Positions 37,270 to 51,000 of a stretch of 64,000 nucleotides of DNA are shown one piece after another. Within the stretch, counting starts at the first letter, position 1; the number at the start of each line of letters is the position of its first letter. The stretch lies in assembly GCA_036874045.1 (NCBI GenBank), contig JAZBRI010000003.1, positions 4,786,501 through 4,850,500 of the forward strand. The letters run 5' to 3'. The position numbers and the translations under genes are program-made. The notes beneath the pieces were generated by a model, which made no database searches, was not told the origin of the DNA, and worked only from the letters and a program-made list of their open reading frames with translations. Origin of the DNA: Cymodocea nodosa (taxonomy: Eukaryota > Streptophyta > Magnoliopsida > Alismatales > Cymodoceaceae).

Positions 37270-38762
37270 TTAATAGGTTTTTGTTTTCGAAGCCTTTTTC
37301 TTTGACTGCCTTTTTGGGACGAACGAGCTTTTCATACCCAGAAAGAACAGCAGAGCACCAAACAACGCCAAGTTCTGCAGTATAGAAGTGAATAATTGTT
37401 TACTCTTTGACCACGACTTGTTTTCTATTTTGGCAGAAAATTTTGATGTCTTCGAGCATTCAACTGCAACCATGTAGATTGAATTTCGAACTAACCTGTG
37501 TGAACTTGGCAAAGAGCTGGGCAAATTCCGGCTTATCACTGTCATAGTTGTAGAAGTCGAAGAAGATGGGAGAGGTGACTTCTAGATATGTCATCTGCAC
37601 CGACAAGTAATCAATGAGTATCATAAGCATATTATTGTAACATAAAATTTTCGAAAAGAAACTCAAAAGTTGAGAATGTGATACTAATTTTAACAGAAAA
37701 TAGAATACCGACCAGAATATAAGCTCCAAAAGAACTGCCAAAGATGAAAAGAACACCACCAAGCCCCCTCATTGCTATTGTCCCAGCAATTAAAGGTTTC
37801 ATCTGGGAATGAAACCATCTTTAGCTTGCATTACATAAGGTGAATAAAATGTGATATGCAATCCTTACCTCAATGTGAGGCACTTGCACGCCAAGATAGT
37901 ATTCGAAATGCTTTGCAGCAACATCAAACTTGGGCCCAAGTGCCCTGGCTGCAGGCCCACCATCAACACCAAATTCGCTAAACCTACATGAGGATACAAC
38001 TCTCAGATGATTTTAAAAATAGTTAACACAACAACTCTACTTCTGAACACATACATCGCTTGCACACGACTTCTACTAATTGCGGGAAAGGCAAAAGGCA
38101 TCAACGACTAAACTTTTCCAGACACCTTGCACTACGAATATTGGCAAAGCTTATCAACTGAAGAGCATTCCAATCTTAAAAAATTCTAGTACAAAAAGTG
38201 AACTTGAGAAGTTTCCTTAGGCAGCGACACTATTTAGGGGCATTTGTACAAGGCATGACACTAGGGGCATTGTACATCTGAAATGACTAGCCACAAACAA
38301 ACAATCGTGCCCCACGTGGGGTAGACAACACAAGAATGATTTCCTTCGGTCCTTCCACACCAAATAACAACAATACGTACGAACTACCTTCCTTTGCAAG
38401 ATAACATAGCAAATGCGAGCTCAAGATCGACTCAGAATAACCAAAATTTAGAAATATGCAGTAGCAGCAAAACATGTGCTAACACCAGTCCCCGTACTTC
38501 ACTGGAAAACCACACAAAAATAAAAATGACCACAAAAACAGAACCCCTAAAATAGTTTAACCCAAGTTGCAGTACCAAAACCAAGAGAGAAAAGAAATTT
38601 CTTTCCCGATATTGGGGCGAGAAAATTGGAAAAACAGAAGAAAAATGGAAATGCAAAAACCCTAGTTGGGGAGAAGGGGAAGGAAGAAGCTTACTCCTGA
38701 TAAGCGGAGAGAACGAAGACGGATGCGAAGACAACTCTGCCAAGGAAAGACACGAAACCCAT
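37270..38762 (-). CDS. HR-like lesion-inducing family membrane protein
   Basis: Five exons on the minus strand (38762-38695, 37983-37869, 37802-37713, 37594-37496, 37374-37270) join in phase to 158 residues. The start is MGFVSFLGRVVFASVFVLSAYQEF, then FGVDGGPAARALGPKF, YYLGVQVPHIE, MKPLIAGTIAMRGLGGVLFIF, TSPIFFDFYNYD and LALFGALLFFLGMK, ending in a lysine-rich tail (KRQSKKKASKTKTY). Length, order of hydrophobic segments and motifs match the plant HR_lesion family (PF05514), small proteins with about four membrane segments, named because overexpression can cause hypersensitive-like cell death. The biochemical role is unknown. Intron 3 uses the slightly unusual donor CTG then GTCGGT. Intact; no lesion was seen. 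Confidence 0.9.
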
Positions 38763-38899
38763 CTCGGAAGCGTAGAACACCAGAACCAAAAGATTTCCCA
38801 CTGTCCTCTGAATCTCCGGTTCCGGGAGATATCAAGAACTGGTAAAGTTGGAATCCGCGAGGCGTCGTGGACAGGTCTGATACGATTTAAATTTAAAAT

Positions 38900-41770
38900 G
38901 TCCACGGCACGTGACGAGAGGCCAGATCTGATACGATTTAAAGCGGTAGTGTTTTTTCTTTCAAGGTCCTCAAGAATTGCAAATTTTACATGATTAAGAA
39001 GGCTTCCTTCGCAAAAAAAATAAAAATTGCCGTTACGGAGCCGTGCAACCTAAAAAGTCAAAAAATAGGAATTTTTAAAAATTGTTTTGATTTTCTTGAT
39101 GTTTGTGTTATTTAAAAAAGTTGAGAATTTATTTTTGATTTTTTTAAATACAAAAGAAATACTTTTTTAATTTTTGAATCATCAATTTTTTCGTAAGAAT
39201 ATTTGATTTCACCTTGAAAATATTGAAAAACGTTGAAAAAAAAAGTAGAAAATTGTAATTATTTATGTATCAAATAGATAATCAAAAGATTTTATCATTT
39301 TTCTTTCATACATAAGAGAAATTTTCTTTCGTTTTTTTACCTATTAATCTCAAAAATTAATGAAAAATTAAAAAATAGAAAAAATAAATTATCATAAAAT
39401 ATAATGGTAATATGTAATTTTGATATTAAATTTATTTATGTCACTAATGAATAAAAATTGATATTATAAGAAATACATGAAATAATAGAAATATATTTTA
39501 TATTGTAACTATTAATGACTCTATTTTATATTATTTATGATAAAAAAATTATTTTTTATTTTACAAATAAATATAAAAAATATTTAATTTATCAATTTTA
39601 ACATTTTTAATTCTATAAATAAACATATATATATATTATATTTTATAATTTTTCATCATTTTATATTTTATATATAAACACTTTAATTTTTTATTAACTT
39701 TACGTCACTTCCAATCATTTTACTTTTCATTATTTTCTATGATATTTTATTATTTACTTTTCATCTTTTTCAAATGCACAAATACTTTCTTATCATGCAT
39801 AAAAATTTCACAACATCGATTTTCCCTCACTTTTGTGATACTTATTTTCCTACACAAATCTTCGTAGCATATGAAATTCTTATAACAAATATTTTTAAAT
39901 TTTACTCTTTCTTTTTTTTTAACTTTTTGTTTCATCTAATTTCTAACTTTCACTTTTTACATTTTTTCGCAAATATAATTCTAAGCAGAAAGAAGAAAAC
40001 GTGATTTAAATTGGTCTTATATTTATCAACAGTGATTATAAAAGATACGCAACTTTTACCGTAACATTTAATCTACCTTCAGACGTAAAATATAATAAAA
40101 ACGCTACCTTATCCTTTCTTATTTTTGTTTCAATTTTTTGTCAGTACATTCTAATATGACTGTTTGGTTTTATTACATTTCAATTTTAGAATAATTTCTG
40201 CTCTCTGGCTGCATTTATTTTAACTTTAAAATATAACAACTTTAATCAGAAGTGATATTATAATTTTATTTGACTTTTGACGATTATAGTAAAAAAAAAA
40301 AAGAAGTGAAAGTTCTGAAATGATGTTTGCTTGTTAAAACAGTAGTGTATGTAGATTTTCGAATTTACTTTTTAAACTTTTTTTAATGTAAATAAGTATT
40401 GTAACGAATATTTTGATATGTTATAAATTATTTTTATTGATATTGTAATATTATAAATTATATGAAATAATTAAATAGATATTAAAAATAGATAATATTG
40501 TATACTAATATTAAAATAGATAATATCATTCATAATGATATGATAAATGATACTAATAATATCCATAAACAACAATAACAATAGATAATAATGATACTGA
40601 TCAATAATGATAATAAATATACGAGAACTAGAAATGCTCCAACTTTAAGTGTAAGAGTGGATGTAATTTATTTTTTTAATCCGATTGTTTCTAACTCCTG
40701 ACACAGATTGGAGTCAAGAATTGGACAAAACAAATATACCATTTGGAGTCAAGGTTAAGACCTTTCACATAAATAAAACTATGCTGTAAAATTATAGTCA
40801 TTAAAAAAAATATAGAATAAACTTTTGATCATTTATACATGATCGTTAGATTTAAGTGATATGATATGTTTAACTAATAATTTATTCATCTTAAACATGT
40901 CCGTAAATTTTAAAGATTTCATATTATTTTTGATCATTTTATTTTCTATTCTACATAAATACGTTAAAATTTTCTATCATTTTTTGTTATTTCTCAATAT
41001 ATCTAAATACTTAAACTTTTTTTTATCATTTTTTAATATTTTTTATTTTTCAATATTTTTAATAATTTTCGTCATTTTCTTTTCCAACAGAAGTTATGCA
41101 CAAAAGTATAGTTCATTATTAGTACAGATAATTTTCCTTTTATTGATAGGATCTTTTAGTACCTTCATTATTTCAAATGCAAACCATGTGAGATGACGCT
41201 AAACCTTATATTGTGTAAATATACACATGCAATGAAAACTTCATAATACACATCTTGACCTAGGTTATATATAAACAATCAACAATGGTCCATATAATGC
41301 ATTTATAAGCAATGCAAAAGACATTTGCCTCTGGTCTTCATTGCCTACCATCTTAGGCAGTTTTGTTATGGTTGTGGCATCTGAAATTTGTTAACCTTTG
41401 AGGCTCTAAATTTAAACAATAATATCATTAAAATACTACAATATCATTAATTATGCTGAATTGCATTGAAGGTTCTCCTACTTATCTATGAGCATGTAAT
41501 TACTAGCTGATATATGATGGATTTGTGTTGAAGAATGAGTGAAGATTTGAAGGCATAAGAATAGAATTCTATAAGTTTTGTTACAACATTTAGGGGAAAC
41601 AATAAATAAACATATGCATTGAGTGTTGGGACGCAATACTTACTTGGATGCATTGAGTTCCACAACTTCTTCTATTTCTAACGCAGTTGAATTATTAAGA
41701 AGTTAGGATTCATCATGAGATTATGATATTAACATTAAGGTTAATTATATTAAAATTTAAGTTATATTGC
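38900..41770. other. Intergenic, very AT-rich
   Basis: About 2.9 kb of AT-rich DNA between the divergently transcribed HR-lesion (minus) and TPR (plus) genes. It must contain both promoters, but no clear core element stands out. The open frames at 39750-40004 and 40861-41196 are low-complexity Phe/Ile/Lys-rich products of AT-rich DNA, not genes. Confidence 0.5.
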
Positions 41771-41810
41771 TTAGAGTAAAACCAGCACCGCCTCCGACGA
41801 CGAACGACGA

Positions 41811-41850
<40 letters not shown>
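41811..41850. repeat. (ACG)n microsatellite in TPR gene leader
   Basis: About 13 ACG units ending 13 bp before the TPR start codon. It is in the probable 5' UTR: the frame of the start codon has an upstream stop at 41777 and no intervening ATG. Confidence 0.92.
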
Positions 41851-41863
41851 ACCTATTCAAACC

Positions 41864-44800
41864 ATGAGGGGATCGTTTTCTCCCCTCCTCTCTACTCTCT
41901 CCAGATCACTCTTCGCCTCCCGGGTTCTTCCCAGAACTCTCGTCTCCTTGTGCTGCAATCCCCCACTACCATGGCAACCCCTTCAAACCCCTATCAGTCC
42001 CCTAGCACCCTGTTACAGAGCCCATGGCCCTTCCCCCTTCAACCCCGACCTTGTTTATCGTTTTCGGATGTGCCCAACTCGAGATATCGTGACGGGTCAG
42101 GAAAAGTCGCCGCCTTTGTCGCAGCAGCGGAAGATCGAGCTGGAGGAGGCGTTCGAGGCGGCGACCACCACGGAGGAGATACTCTCGGCATTCAGGGATT
42201 TCGAGGCTTCTTTGGGCGAGGGAGATGAGATCAAGCTGGGTCTCGCATGTCTGAAGGTTGGGCAGCATTTGGAATCTAGCGGGCACGAAGACCACGAGGG
42301 AACCATGGCTTTTGCGCGGAGGGCGTTGGGCATTCTCCAAGGGGATGGCGATCGGTCGATCATGGCTGTGATGGCCTTGCATTTGGTTGGGTCTGTTAGT
42401 TACAACCTCCAGAGGTTTAGTGATAGCTTGGCGTACTTGAATAAGGCCAGTAGGATACTAGCGAGAATTGTGGAGGAAGGTTGCGAAGAAGAATTCGATG
42501 TCATGCCTGTGAGCCATGCCGTGCAGCTTCAGCTAGCGAATACCAAGACTGCGATGGGAAGAAGAGAGGAGGCGATTATCAACCTAAGAAAATGCCTGGA
42601 GATGAAGGAGTCGATGTTTGGAAAGGACAGCACGGAGGTTGGCGTCTCTTGCAGGGACTTGGCAGAAGCCTATGTTGCGGTACTGGATTTTAAACAAGCT
42701 CTTCCTCTATGTTTGAATGCTTTAGACATACATAGGAAGAAATTGGGGCAGAATTCTGTGGAGGTTGCACAAGATAGACGTCTCCTTGGGGTTATATATA
42801 CTGGGTTGGAGGAACACCAGAAGGCTCTGGAGCAGAATCAGCTATCCCAGAAGGTGATGAAGAAATGGGGTCTGGATTCTGATCTTCACAATGCCGAGAT
42901 TGAGGCTGCCAACATGCAAATTGCTCTGGGTAAGTACGAGGAGGCCGTCAGCACTCTTAAGGATGTTGTTCAGCACACTGACAAGGAGAGTATGACTCGG
43001 GCGCTGGTGTTTATATCGATGGGGAAAGCTCTCTGCAATCAGGAAAAGTTTTCTGATGCTAAACGCTGCCTAGAGGTTTCATGTGGTATTATTGAGAAGA
43101 AAGAGAGGACTTCTCCTGCAGAGGTTGCAGAGGGGTATGCAGATATGGCAAAGATGTACGAAACTATGAGCGAATTTGAGACTGCAATATCAATGTTGAA
43201 GAGAGCAATTTTGTTATTTGAGAAGCTTCCTCGGGAACAATATGCTGAAGCAAATGCTTCTGCTAGGATAGGATGGTTGCTCCTTCTAACCGGAAAAGTT
43301 TGTGAAGGGATTCCCTACTTGGAGACTGCTGCTGAAAGGCTGAAGGAGAGCTTTGGACCAAAACACTATGCTGTTGGTTACATATATAACAATTTGGGTG
43401 CAGCATATTTGGAATTGGACCGCCCACAGTCAGCTGCCCAAATGTTTGCACTTGCTAAGGACATCATGGATGTTTCATTAGGGACTCATCATGTTGATTC
43501 GATAGGGGCTTGTCAGAACCTTGCCAATGCATATGATGCCATGCACAAGTAAGAAAAAAATTCTCTTTTATTACCATTTTGACAACTTCTGAGTTTTAAG
43601 AAGTTACAGAAGCACTACTTATTCATGATGTTTTTATGTTTTTGAATATTTGAATACTCACTTTGATAAATCTTTTTTAGTGAAGAAATTTTAAGTTCAA
43701 CTTCCTCAACATGATGCTTCATTTTTTACGTTCGACATTCATAAGTATTGTATACAATGTGAAGGAGGTATTACCGAGGTACATGGAGTTTACACTTTAT
43801 AAATTATAACCGACACCATAATCCAATAATTTCAGAAACTACTTTAGAAGTGTGTTCCTCACAAATGACAATGCTTCGATTTTCTGTCAAAATCTTATTT
43901 TCTGAATGACCAATTTGCTCAACTTGATATTCGGGTAAATGTTCTTAGACATCGATTCATCCAGTGAAGGTCGGATATTTATGACATTTAATGTTTGGGT
44001 GGTCCTATGATACAAGTTATTGCGATTAGTTTGGATGAATGCACTACTTTGGGCATCTCATTGGATAGGTCATATCATGGAATTTGATGCCTAGATATTC
44101 ACATGATGACATATTATATTGATATAATAATTATAGCTAAACAAGCAAAGTATTTAATATTTGGTGTATCTTTTCAAGGTTTTAATGTGCACAACAAATA
44201 TTAAATAATGAAAATTTTATTTTAATTTTTTTATTTAAAAAATTACTTCGATTTTTCAAAAAAGGCAACAAACCATGGGTCAGCATGGCCTAGGCCTGCT
44301 TCCACTACAGCTTAGGCCCATCTGAGCTGATGATTTTCAAGGTTTGTTTGGTCTGATTTACACCTTTAGTTTTATGTCGTGTCTTTAAATTTGATATCAA
44401 AGCCAATAATGATCTATTGCATCCAATCATGAAACTTGTATGACCTAAAAATAATAGGAGGGAGTTTTGGAATAGTCGCACACACACACACACACACGCA
44501 TAGAGAAGAGACCTTTGCACTTGTAATCAATTGGTTCTGAATTGAGCGCTTTACATTTCAACAACCATCATTTGAAAATAGACAATAATGAAATTTGAAA
44601 ATATGGCCTATAAAGAATTCAAAACCTTCATTTATACTTTAGGTTATTCAAATGAGATGTGTATGTATATGCTGATTTATTTTATTTGCTAATGAAAGTA
44701 AGTATTCTATTTGCTCGTGGCCATTCTCCTCTTTTTTTTTCATCAAAAACCTTTTCTTATGCAGCTATGATCTTGCTTTGGAGTTCCAACAGCAAGTTAT

Positions 44801-44984
44801 TGATGCTTTGAAAGGACATGGGCCAAATGCTGAAGACAGACTCCAAGAAGCTAAGCGTCGTCTTCAAGAACTAGAGAAAAAGGTAACAAATAAGGTTCTT
44901 GACGTTTGGGAAGCCCAGGGGCCACAGGAAAGAGATATGGAAGGTCCAACGGATGCCACTAAGACAATTCCTACCAAAACATAA
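41864..44984 (+). CDS. Kinesin-light-chain-like TPR protein, probably mitochondrial
   Basis: Two exons (41864-43548 and 44765-44984) join across a split codon (AA then C, Asn) to 634 residues. The start is fixed by an in-frame stop at 41777. The first about 45 residues (MRGSFSPLLSTLSRSLFASR, then RTLVSLCC) are rich in Ser, Arg and Leu and lack acids, as in a mitochondrial presequence. From about residue 75 the protein is helical TPR-like repeats of kinesin-light-chain type with about 42-residue spacing: FSDSLAYLNKASRIL, REEAIINLRKCLEM, FKQALPLCLNALDIHRKKLG, YEEAVSTLKDVV, FETAISMLKRAILLFEK, GAAYLELDRPQSAAQM, and in exon 2 YDLALEFQQQVIDAL. The C-terminal ELEKK region may be a short coiled coil. 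TPR proteins are scaffolds; the partner is unknown. Intact. Confidence 0.9.
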
Positions 44985-47900
44985 AGCAGTTTCAAGTTGG
45001 TGAAAAGGTTAGTGTTGGTTTTCTAGAAAAAAATTGGCTTGATTTTTGTGTCAACTGTTCCATGATGAATGTTTCTTTTTTCTTTGAGATTAGAAGTTTT
45101 TGAAATGCGTACTTATTGCTTTGGTTCAGTGAATGGTTTGCATAATTAATTTTTATATTAGCTTTTAACATAATTCAGGTTCTGAAATGCCTTGAGCATG
45201 CATAATTTACCAAAGCAAGTAGCATGTAATATAAATACATCTAATGGATTCATGTTTAAATGTGCTTCTTACGAATCTGTCTCTACCTTCTTCTTTTTTC
45301 CTTTCTAAGATCATGTTAGGAAACATTTATTGACTCTTAGCTTTTTCCAAATAGTCAGTGTTTCCAAAGGTCGAGATATGTACTGATGTTTTTTTTAAGA
45401 AAATTAAGATGGTTCTCATTGAAAACAACCAGAAAAAACATAGGGCCTTCTTTGGTAACAATTGTTTAGATATAGCATTGGAAAATAAATCGATTTTTTC
45501 AAAAAGCTCCAGAAATTGCTATATTTTTTCATTCAGCATTTTTAGTTCAATGAGTCATTTCTTAGGCTGATGCATAAAAATAAGTTAGTGTATAAATGGT
45601 ATGCTTGATAACCATTATTAAAAGGTTAGCAGACGAAAATGCACTAGATCAAATAAATATCTTCACATGACTATATAATGAAACTGACAATAAAAATCAC
45701 AGATAGTTACAAAACAAAAGTAGCCTTCTGCAAAAATCCCTGATAAGCCACACCATACTTAAGCAAAGCTCACTAAAATGGTTCAACTTCTGTTGAGAAA
45801 CATACTGATGCTATCTCAAACTTTTTTTGATTTATGCTGTCTTCTAGAAATGTAGTAATACTCATCATGGAGAAGTGCTTTTAATGGAAGTTTGGTGTTT
45901 TCTTTGCTTGCACACACCGGACGTTGATGCTGTAGTTGTCTGGTGTGATCTTAGCAATTGCGGTAGAAGTTTTTTGCAGGTGGAAACAACAGAAAATTTT
46001 ATATACCGTCGTGTATTGTAAGTGAAGGCAAAGCTAACATTCTATCCCATAATTCAGCTGCTGATATGGTGATAAGTAGAAAATATTCTTCAACAGAAAT
46101 TTGATCTCTCATTTTTATTATTAGGCCGTGTTTGGATATGAATTTAGGGAAAAGAAAAAGTTGCAAAAGCATGTTTCTGTGCTTAGTGACTTCATAAAAT
46201 CCATTGGGCATTTTTTCTCAATTCTATCTTGATTTTAAAATCAGATTTCATGTTGTAAGAGACAACTGTATAAAATCTTGAACTTTTACTCGATCCAGAG
46301 AGATTTTGGAAAAACTGAATTACTAGGCACTGCAAAATCGATTCGATTTTGTCTTACCACACTTGCTTGGACGAGGCAGAGGCTTTAGGACTTTGTCGAA
46401 GATTGATAGATATTGATGTTCAAAATCCTATCCAGCTCTAGGCATGTTTTAAAGTTTTGAATGCAATATTTAAGTCTGATTATCAAATATGATAATTCGA
46501 TTATAGAATATAATGTTATGGTCAACCAAACAAGATTGTTAATGTGTTTATACCCTCTGTTGATCAGTATTCACATTAACTTTCTTGTACCAAGAGTATG
46601 TTCTTTTATCATTTGCTTAGAATTTGAATTTTGATAGAAAAGAAAAATTAGGAAACGAAAAATCAGAAATTTTTTTCTTATTGTGCTATTATATGAATAT
46701 TTGATTGAATAGCTTTTTGGTATCGTCTCGTCATCTTTATAATTTGGTCAGTCTGGTGTGCATAAATTTAATCAATTCTCGGTTTTCAATTGTCCTTCGG
46801 ACGGGCAGCTAATAACATTAGCAAATTTCTCAATTCTTTTGTATTCTAACGATGTGTTTTGACGTGATATTCGGAAATTTTGATTTTTCGTCAATTTGAA
46901 AATAACGAAAATTGAGAAATATTATGCTATTGTGCAAAATTCGTCAGGGATATTTCTCGATTGTTTCGATTTTATAATTTCATTTCATGTTTAGTGAAGA
47001 CCTTGTGTAAAATTAATAAAATCCTCCAAAATCGATTTTATTATTATTATAATTTTATGATTATGAAAAATGAGTTATGGTGTACTGCACAAAATCTCTA
47101 AGATGTCGCGTAAAATTCTGTCGTATTAATCATCATTTGCATAGGATTTTCGTCAATACGGTGAAAATATAATAATCCTCGCATGTCATACGTCTTAGAA
47201 ATATCAATTTTGATTGACCTCATGTTTTGGACAAAAAGTATATTGAGTTGTGTTGCATCGAAGGGAAAGAATTGAAAGAGATATGGTTCATGACTTGAAG
47301 TCTTTTGTATTGTATTGGTCAATGATATAATTTGATTACGTTGTATTATATTTTAGTATGTCAAATTGCTACGTCGAACTTATAAAATAGTATATTAAAA
47401 TATAGTATAAATTTGATTTAGTCGTTTATCTTACAAATCTCAATTTCTGGGCTTTTAATATTAATTTATGAGAAATTTTTTAAATACATTCTTAATCCAT
47501 GAGAACAAATGTTTACGTTTATGTAAAAAAAAAAAAAAAAAAAAAATTTCATTTCACATTTACAAACTTGAAATGCAAATATTATCACGAAATCTATATT
47601 TAAAGATGGTGAAAAGGTATTCTGATACACGGTTGTGTATGTTAATTAAATTTACAGGCAGGTGGATCATGCAAACTCTTTAGAGAATAAATTATTCCAA
47701 GGACCAGTTACTTCCTTTTTTTTATTCTACTTTAAAATCAAATCCCAACAATATTAATTATTTTAGATGTAGAACATTTTATAAGTAAAGAGTATGGTGC
47801 GCTTCTTCTTTTTGTTTTTGTTTTTTTTATTTATTTAAGGACACCCAACCAAAAATCTGTAATAAAAATCCTAATGATATAAAAAATAGTTTTTAGGACT

Positions 47901-48080
47901 TTAAAATAATATTAAAAATATTATAAACTCAAATGAGAGGGTCCATGACTCCATCTGTGGACTCCGTTAGTAGACAGACCATTTTGTGCTTCTGCTTCTC
48001 CCGTCGGGGGCGATCGGGAGGGCAGAGGAATGTCGTGAGTCCCCGACCGTAGAGGATCGGGTTTGCTCCGTGTATCGCAG
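44985..48080. other. Intergenic between TPR and PP1 genes
   Basis: AT-rich, with a 22-A run at 47525-47546. A segment at about 46130-46350 begins TTAGGCCGTGTTTGGATATG. Its sequence (TTCTCAATTCTATCTTGATTTTAAAATCAG) recurs loosely in reverse complement near 51370-51500, inside PP1 intron 1, suggesting a shared dispersed repeat. The last about 150 bp, which are GC-richer, are probably the PP1 leader. Confidence 0.45.
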
Positions 48081-51000
48081 ATGGATCCTGCGTGCTTGGA
48101 CGGCATAATCAGCCGTCTTTTGGAGGTGAAGGGGAGCAAGCAAGGGAAGCAGGTGCAGCTGTCGGAGGGGGAAATCCGGCAGCTCTGTACCGTGTCGAGA
48201 GAGATTTTCTTGCAGCAGCCCAACCTGGTGGAGCTCGAAGCTCCCATCAAAATCTGCGGTAAAGCCGCGCTATCGTTTCCTGTTTCTGTTTGGTTGGAAT
48301 TATTTCATATGCTGGGAATTCGATAAATTTTGAGGTTCCAGGTGTGACTAGGGATTTGGGGATCTGTCTATATTTATGGTGAATTATTTGTATATTATTT
48401 AGATTATTGTTTCTTTTGGTTTGCGCATTTCATATTTTCCTCATTTCCCGGGTTCTATTCTACGTTTTAGACATTTAGAATTTCCTTTTTGGGTTTAGTT
48501 TTGGATCAGGAAGAAGTTTTTATAATCTTGGATACCTGTATCCTTTCATAGCATTTTAGGTAAACTGTGAACAGTTTTTCTGTGATATTGAAATAAAAAC
48601 ATGTTGATGGGAAATCTAATAATCTATGATAATTGACTTTTCTGAAGGAAGCTAACTTTTCGGAAATCTAATAATCTAGAAAGCCGTGCTGATAAATTTC
48701 CTTTCTTTACATGATTTACATCTGAATTTAGAATCCTGTCTTTTGTTCTTCCCCCCTTTCTTAAGTTAAAACCTATAAAATTAGTAAAATAATAGTTCGA
48801 GTAGCATTATTTACATAAAAGATAAGATGGATATGTTAAAAAATATGCGTGAATGTCTTTTCTTCTCTCACCTTACTTAAGTTTAAACCTATAAAAATAG
48901 TAAAAGGATACCATGAGAAGCATTATTTAGATAAAAGAAAAGATAACTATGATGATAAAATGTGTGAAGATCTTAATCATCAAATATCACCATACATATC
49001 CTTTGCTAGGTTTCAAGTAAAATTTAAACCTAACCTAAGCTAGAAACATAGGAAAATTCTAATTTACTTCTGCAAAAATCATGATTACATTTAGCATGTG
49101 TTATAAGCCGTTAAACTACTATGTCACTTATGGTAGATGGGTGATGTCTCATGCAGATTTGTGAATGATCTACCCACAAAATTTAAAAGTACCAACTTGA
49201 AAGAAAGAAAAATCTACATTCACTCTTCCCTTCTACTAATTCCTATTGTGTTTTTCCTAGGGAAGGGGATGAAAATGAAGATGAAGAAAGTGGGTGTGAG
49301 GGGGCATGTGATCTATTAAAGAAACACTACAGAGGGAGGGGTGTTGTAGAAGTGGTGCAAGTGATTGCAAAAACAAGAAAAATACCCAAGGGGGGGGGAG
49401 GAGAAAAAAATGACATGTCATTTTAAAAATAAAAGTGGGAGAATTTAAAAAAAGAAGAAGAAAAATGACAAAAAAGGAACAACATTTAAGTTTTCAGGAC
49501 TGTAATATGTTTCATTTTAGGGTCTTCTACCTGCAAGTTATTCAATCAATGGATTTAAACATTATTACATGTCAACGAAATTTCATTGACATGTGTCAGT
49601 TTTTTTTTAATTGTTGAATCGTCATCAAAAGCAATGAAAACATGTTAATTTGTTAACAAAATATTTTTTTTTACCATATTTTCACTGACATGACTGTAAC
49701 ACTACAAAATTTTAACAACACAGCATTTTTTCCAACTTACTGAAGTCTGATATGAAATCAAAGTTGAATGCTTGGATTCATTGTGTAGGTGCTTGCTATA
49801 TTGTTGATCAAGTTTAGTGATGTCAACAAATTCATTTATACTTGTACTTGCTTAGCAAGTGTGTTGTGCAGGTTTCAAGTTTCGTTGATCAAATCTAATG
49901 ATATTAACAATTTGATTAATGTTTGGATTTGCTAAACATCTTTCATAAGTGTTGTTAACAATCTAATGTGTTTCATTGTAGGGTCTTCCATTTGTGTGTT
50001 TTTCAGTTTGTAGGTGCTCAAATGTGTTGCTTGAGTTTAATGATATCAGCAAGTTGATCATTATTTGTGCTTGCTTTGTAAGTGCATTGTGCAAGTTTTG
50101 AGTTTTTTTGCTTGATTCTAATGATGTTGACAATTTGATTAATAGTTGATTTTACCAAACGTTTATAACATGTGTTATTAACCAAGTCAAGTATAGTAGA
50201 ATGATCAATGTTCATGTTTGCTTATAACGTGGTCAAAGAAATCAGTTGTTGTTTTTGCTTGCAGATTACTACTTGTTCTTGTCTGCTTAGTGTCCAACTA
50301 CAGGTGTTTCTTTCATTCCAAGTTGTTTTATGTATTTCCTTGATTATATTTGAGTTTGTCGTAACATATAAGTTGGATATCTTAGATGCTCCATTTTGTA
50401 GGTGAGTGTTAGAATGGATCCTAAGATTAGGTTAAGGTTACTTACATGGATCCTTATATGGTTTAGTCTTATATTGTTTGTTATGTAATAATCTTTACTT
50501 TGTAACCTGTCTATATAGAGGTTTTGTCATTATTATGTTATATTTCTTGTTCATCATTGTGACTTAAACTTTGCACTACATTAGTTTGAATTTTTAGATG
50601 TTAAACTTGTTGAGTTGTTATTCACTTGCTTGGAATTTATTTATCATGTGTATATTTTAATGTTTATGGATGTTATTTGTTTATTTATTTCTATGTATTT
50701 AAATATCAATTAATAATAAATAAATCCAAGACTATAGTTGAATTTTACATACATGCACACATATTTGTAAAAAAGTAAATTCAGGGGCACACAGGCATCT
50801 AAGGCATCCTAGCTTATTGCATGGGAGCCCTAACACCATAGTAAGTATGATCCTAACTCAAAATTAATTAATTATTAGTGAATAGGTCTTTTCAAATTGC
50901 CCTTACTTTTTAGTGTGTGTGAACTTATGACTTAAATTCTTTCCTGCACCTGTGACTTCTTTTCCTATCTTACAGGTATTTTTTTGAATTGATGAATGTG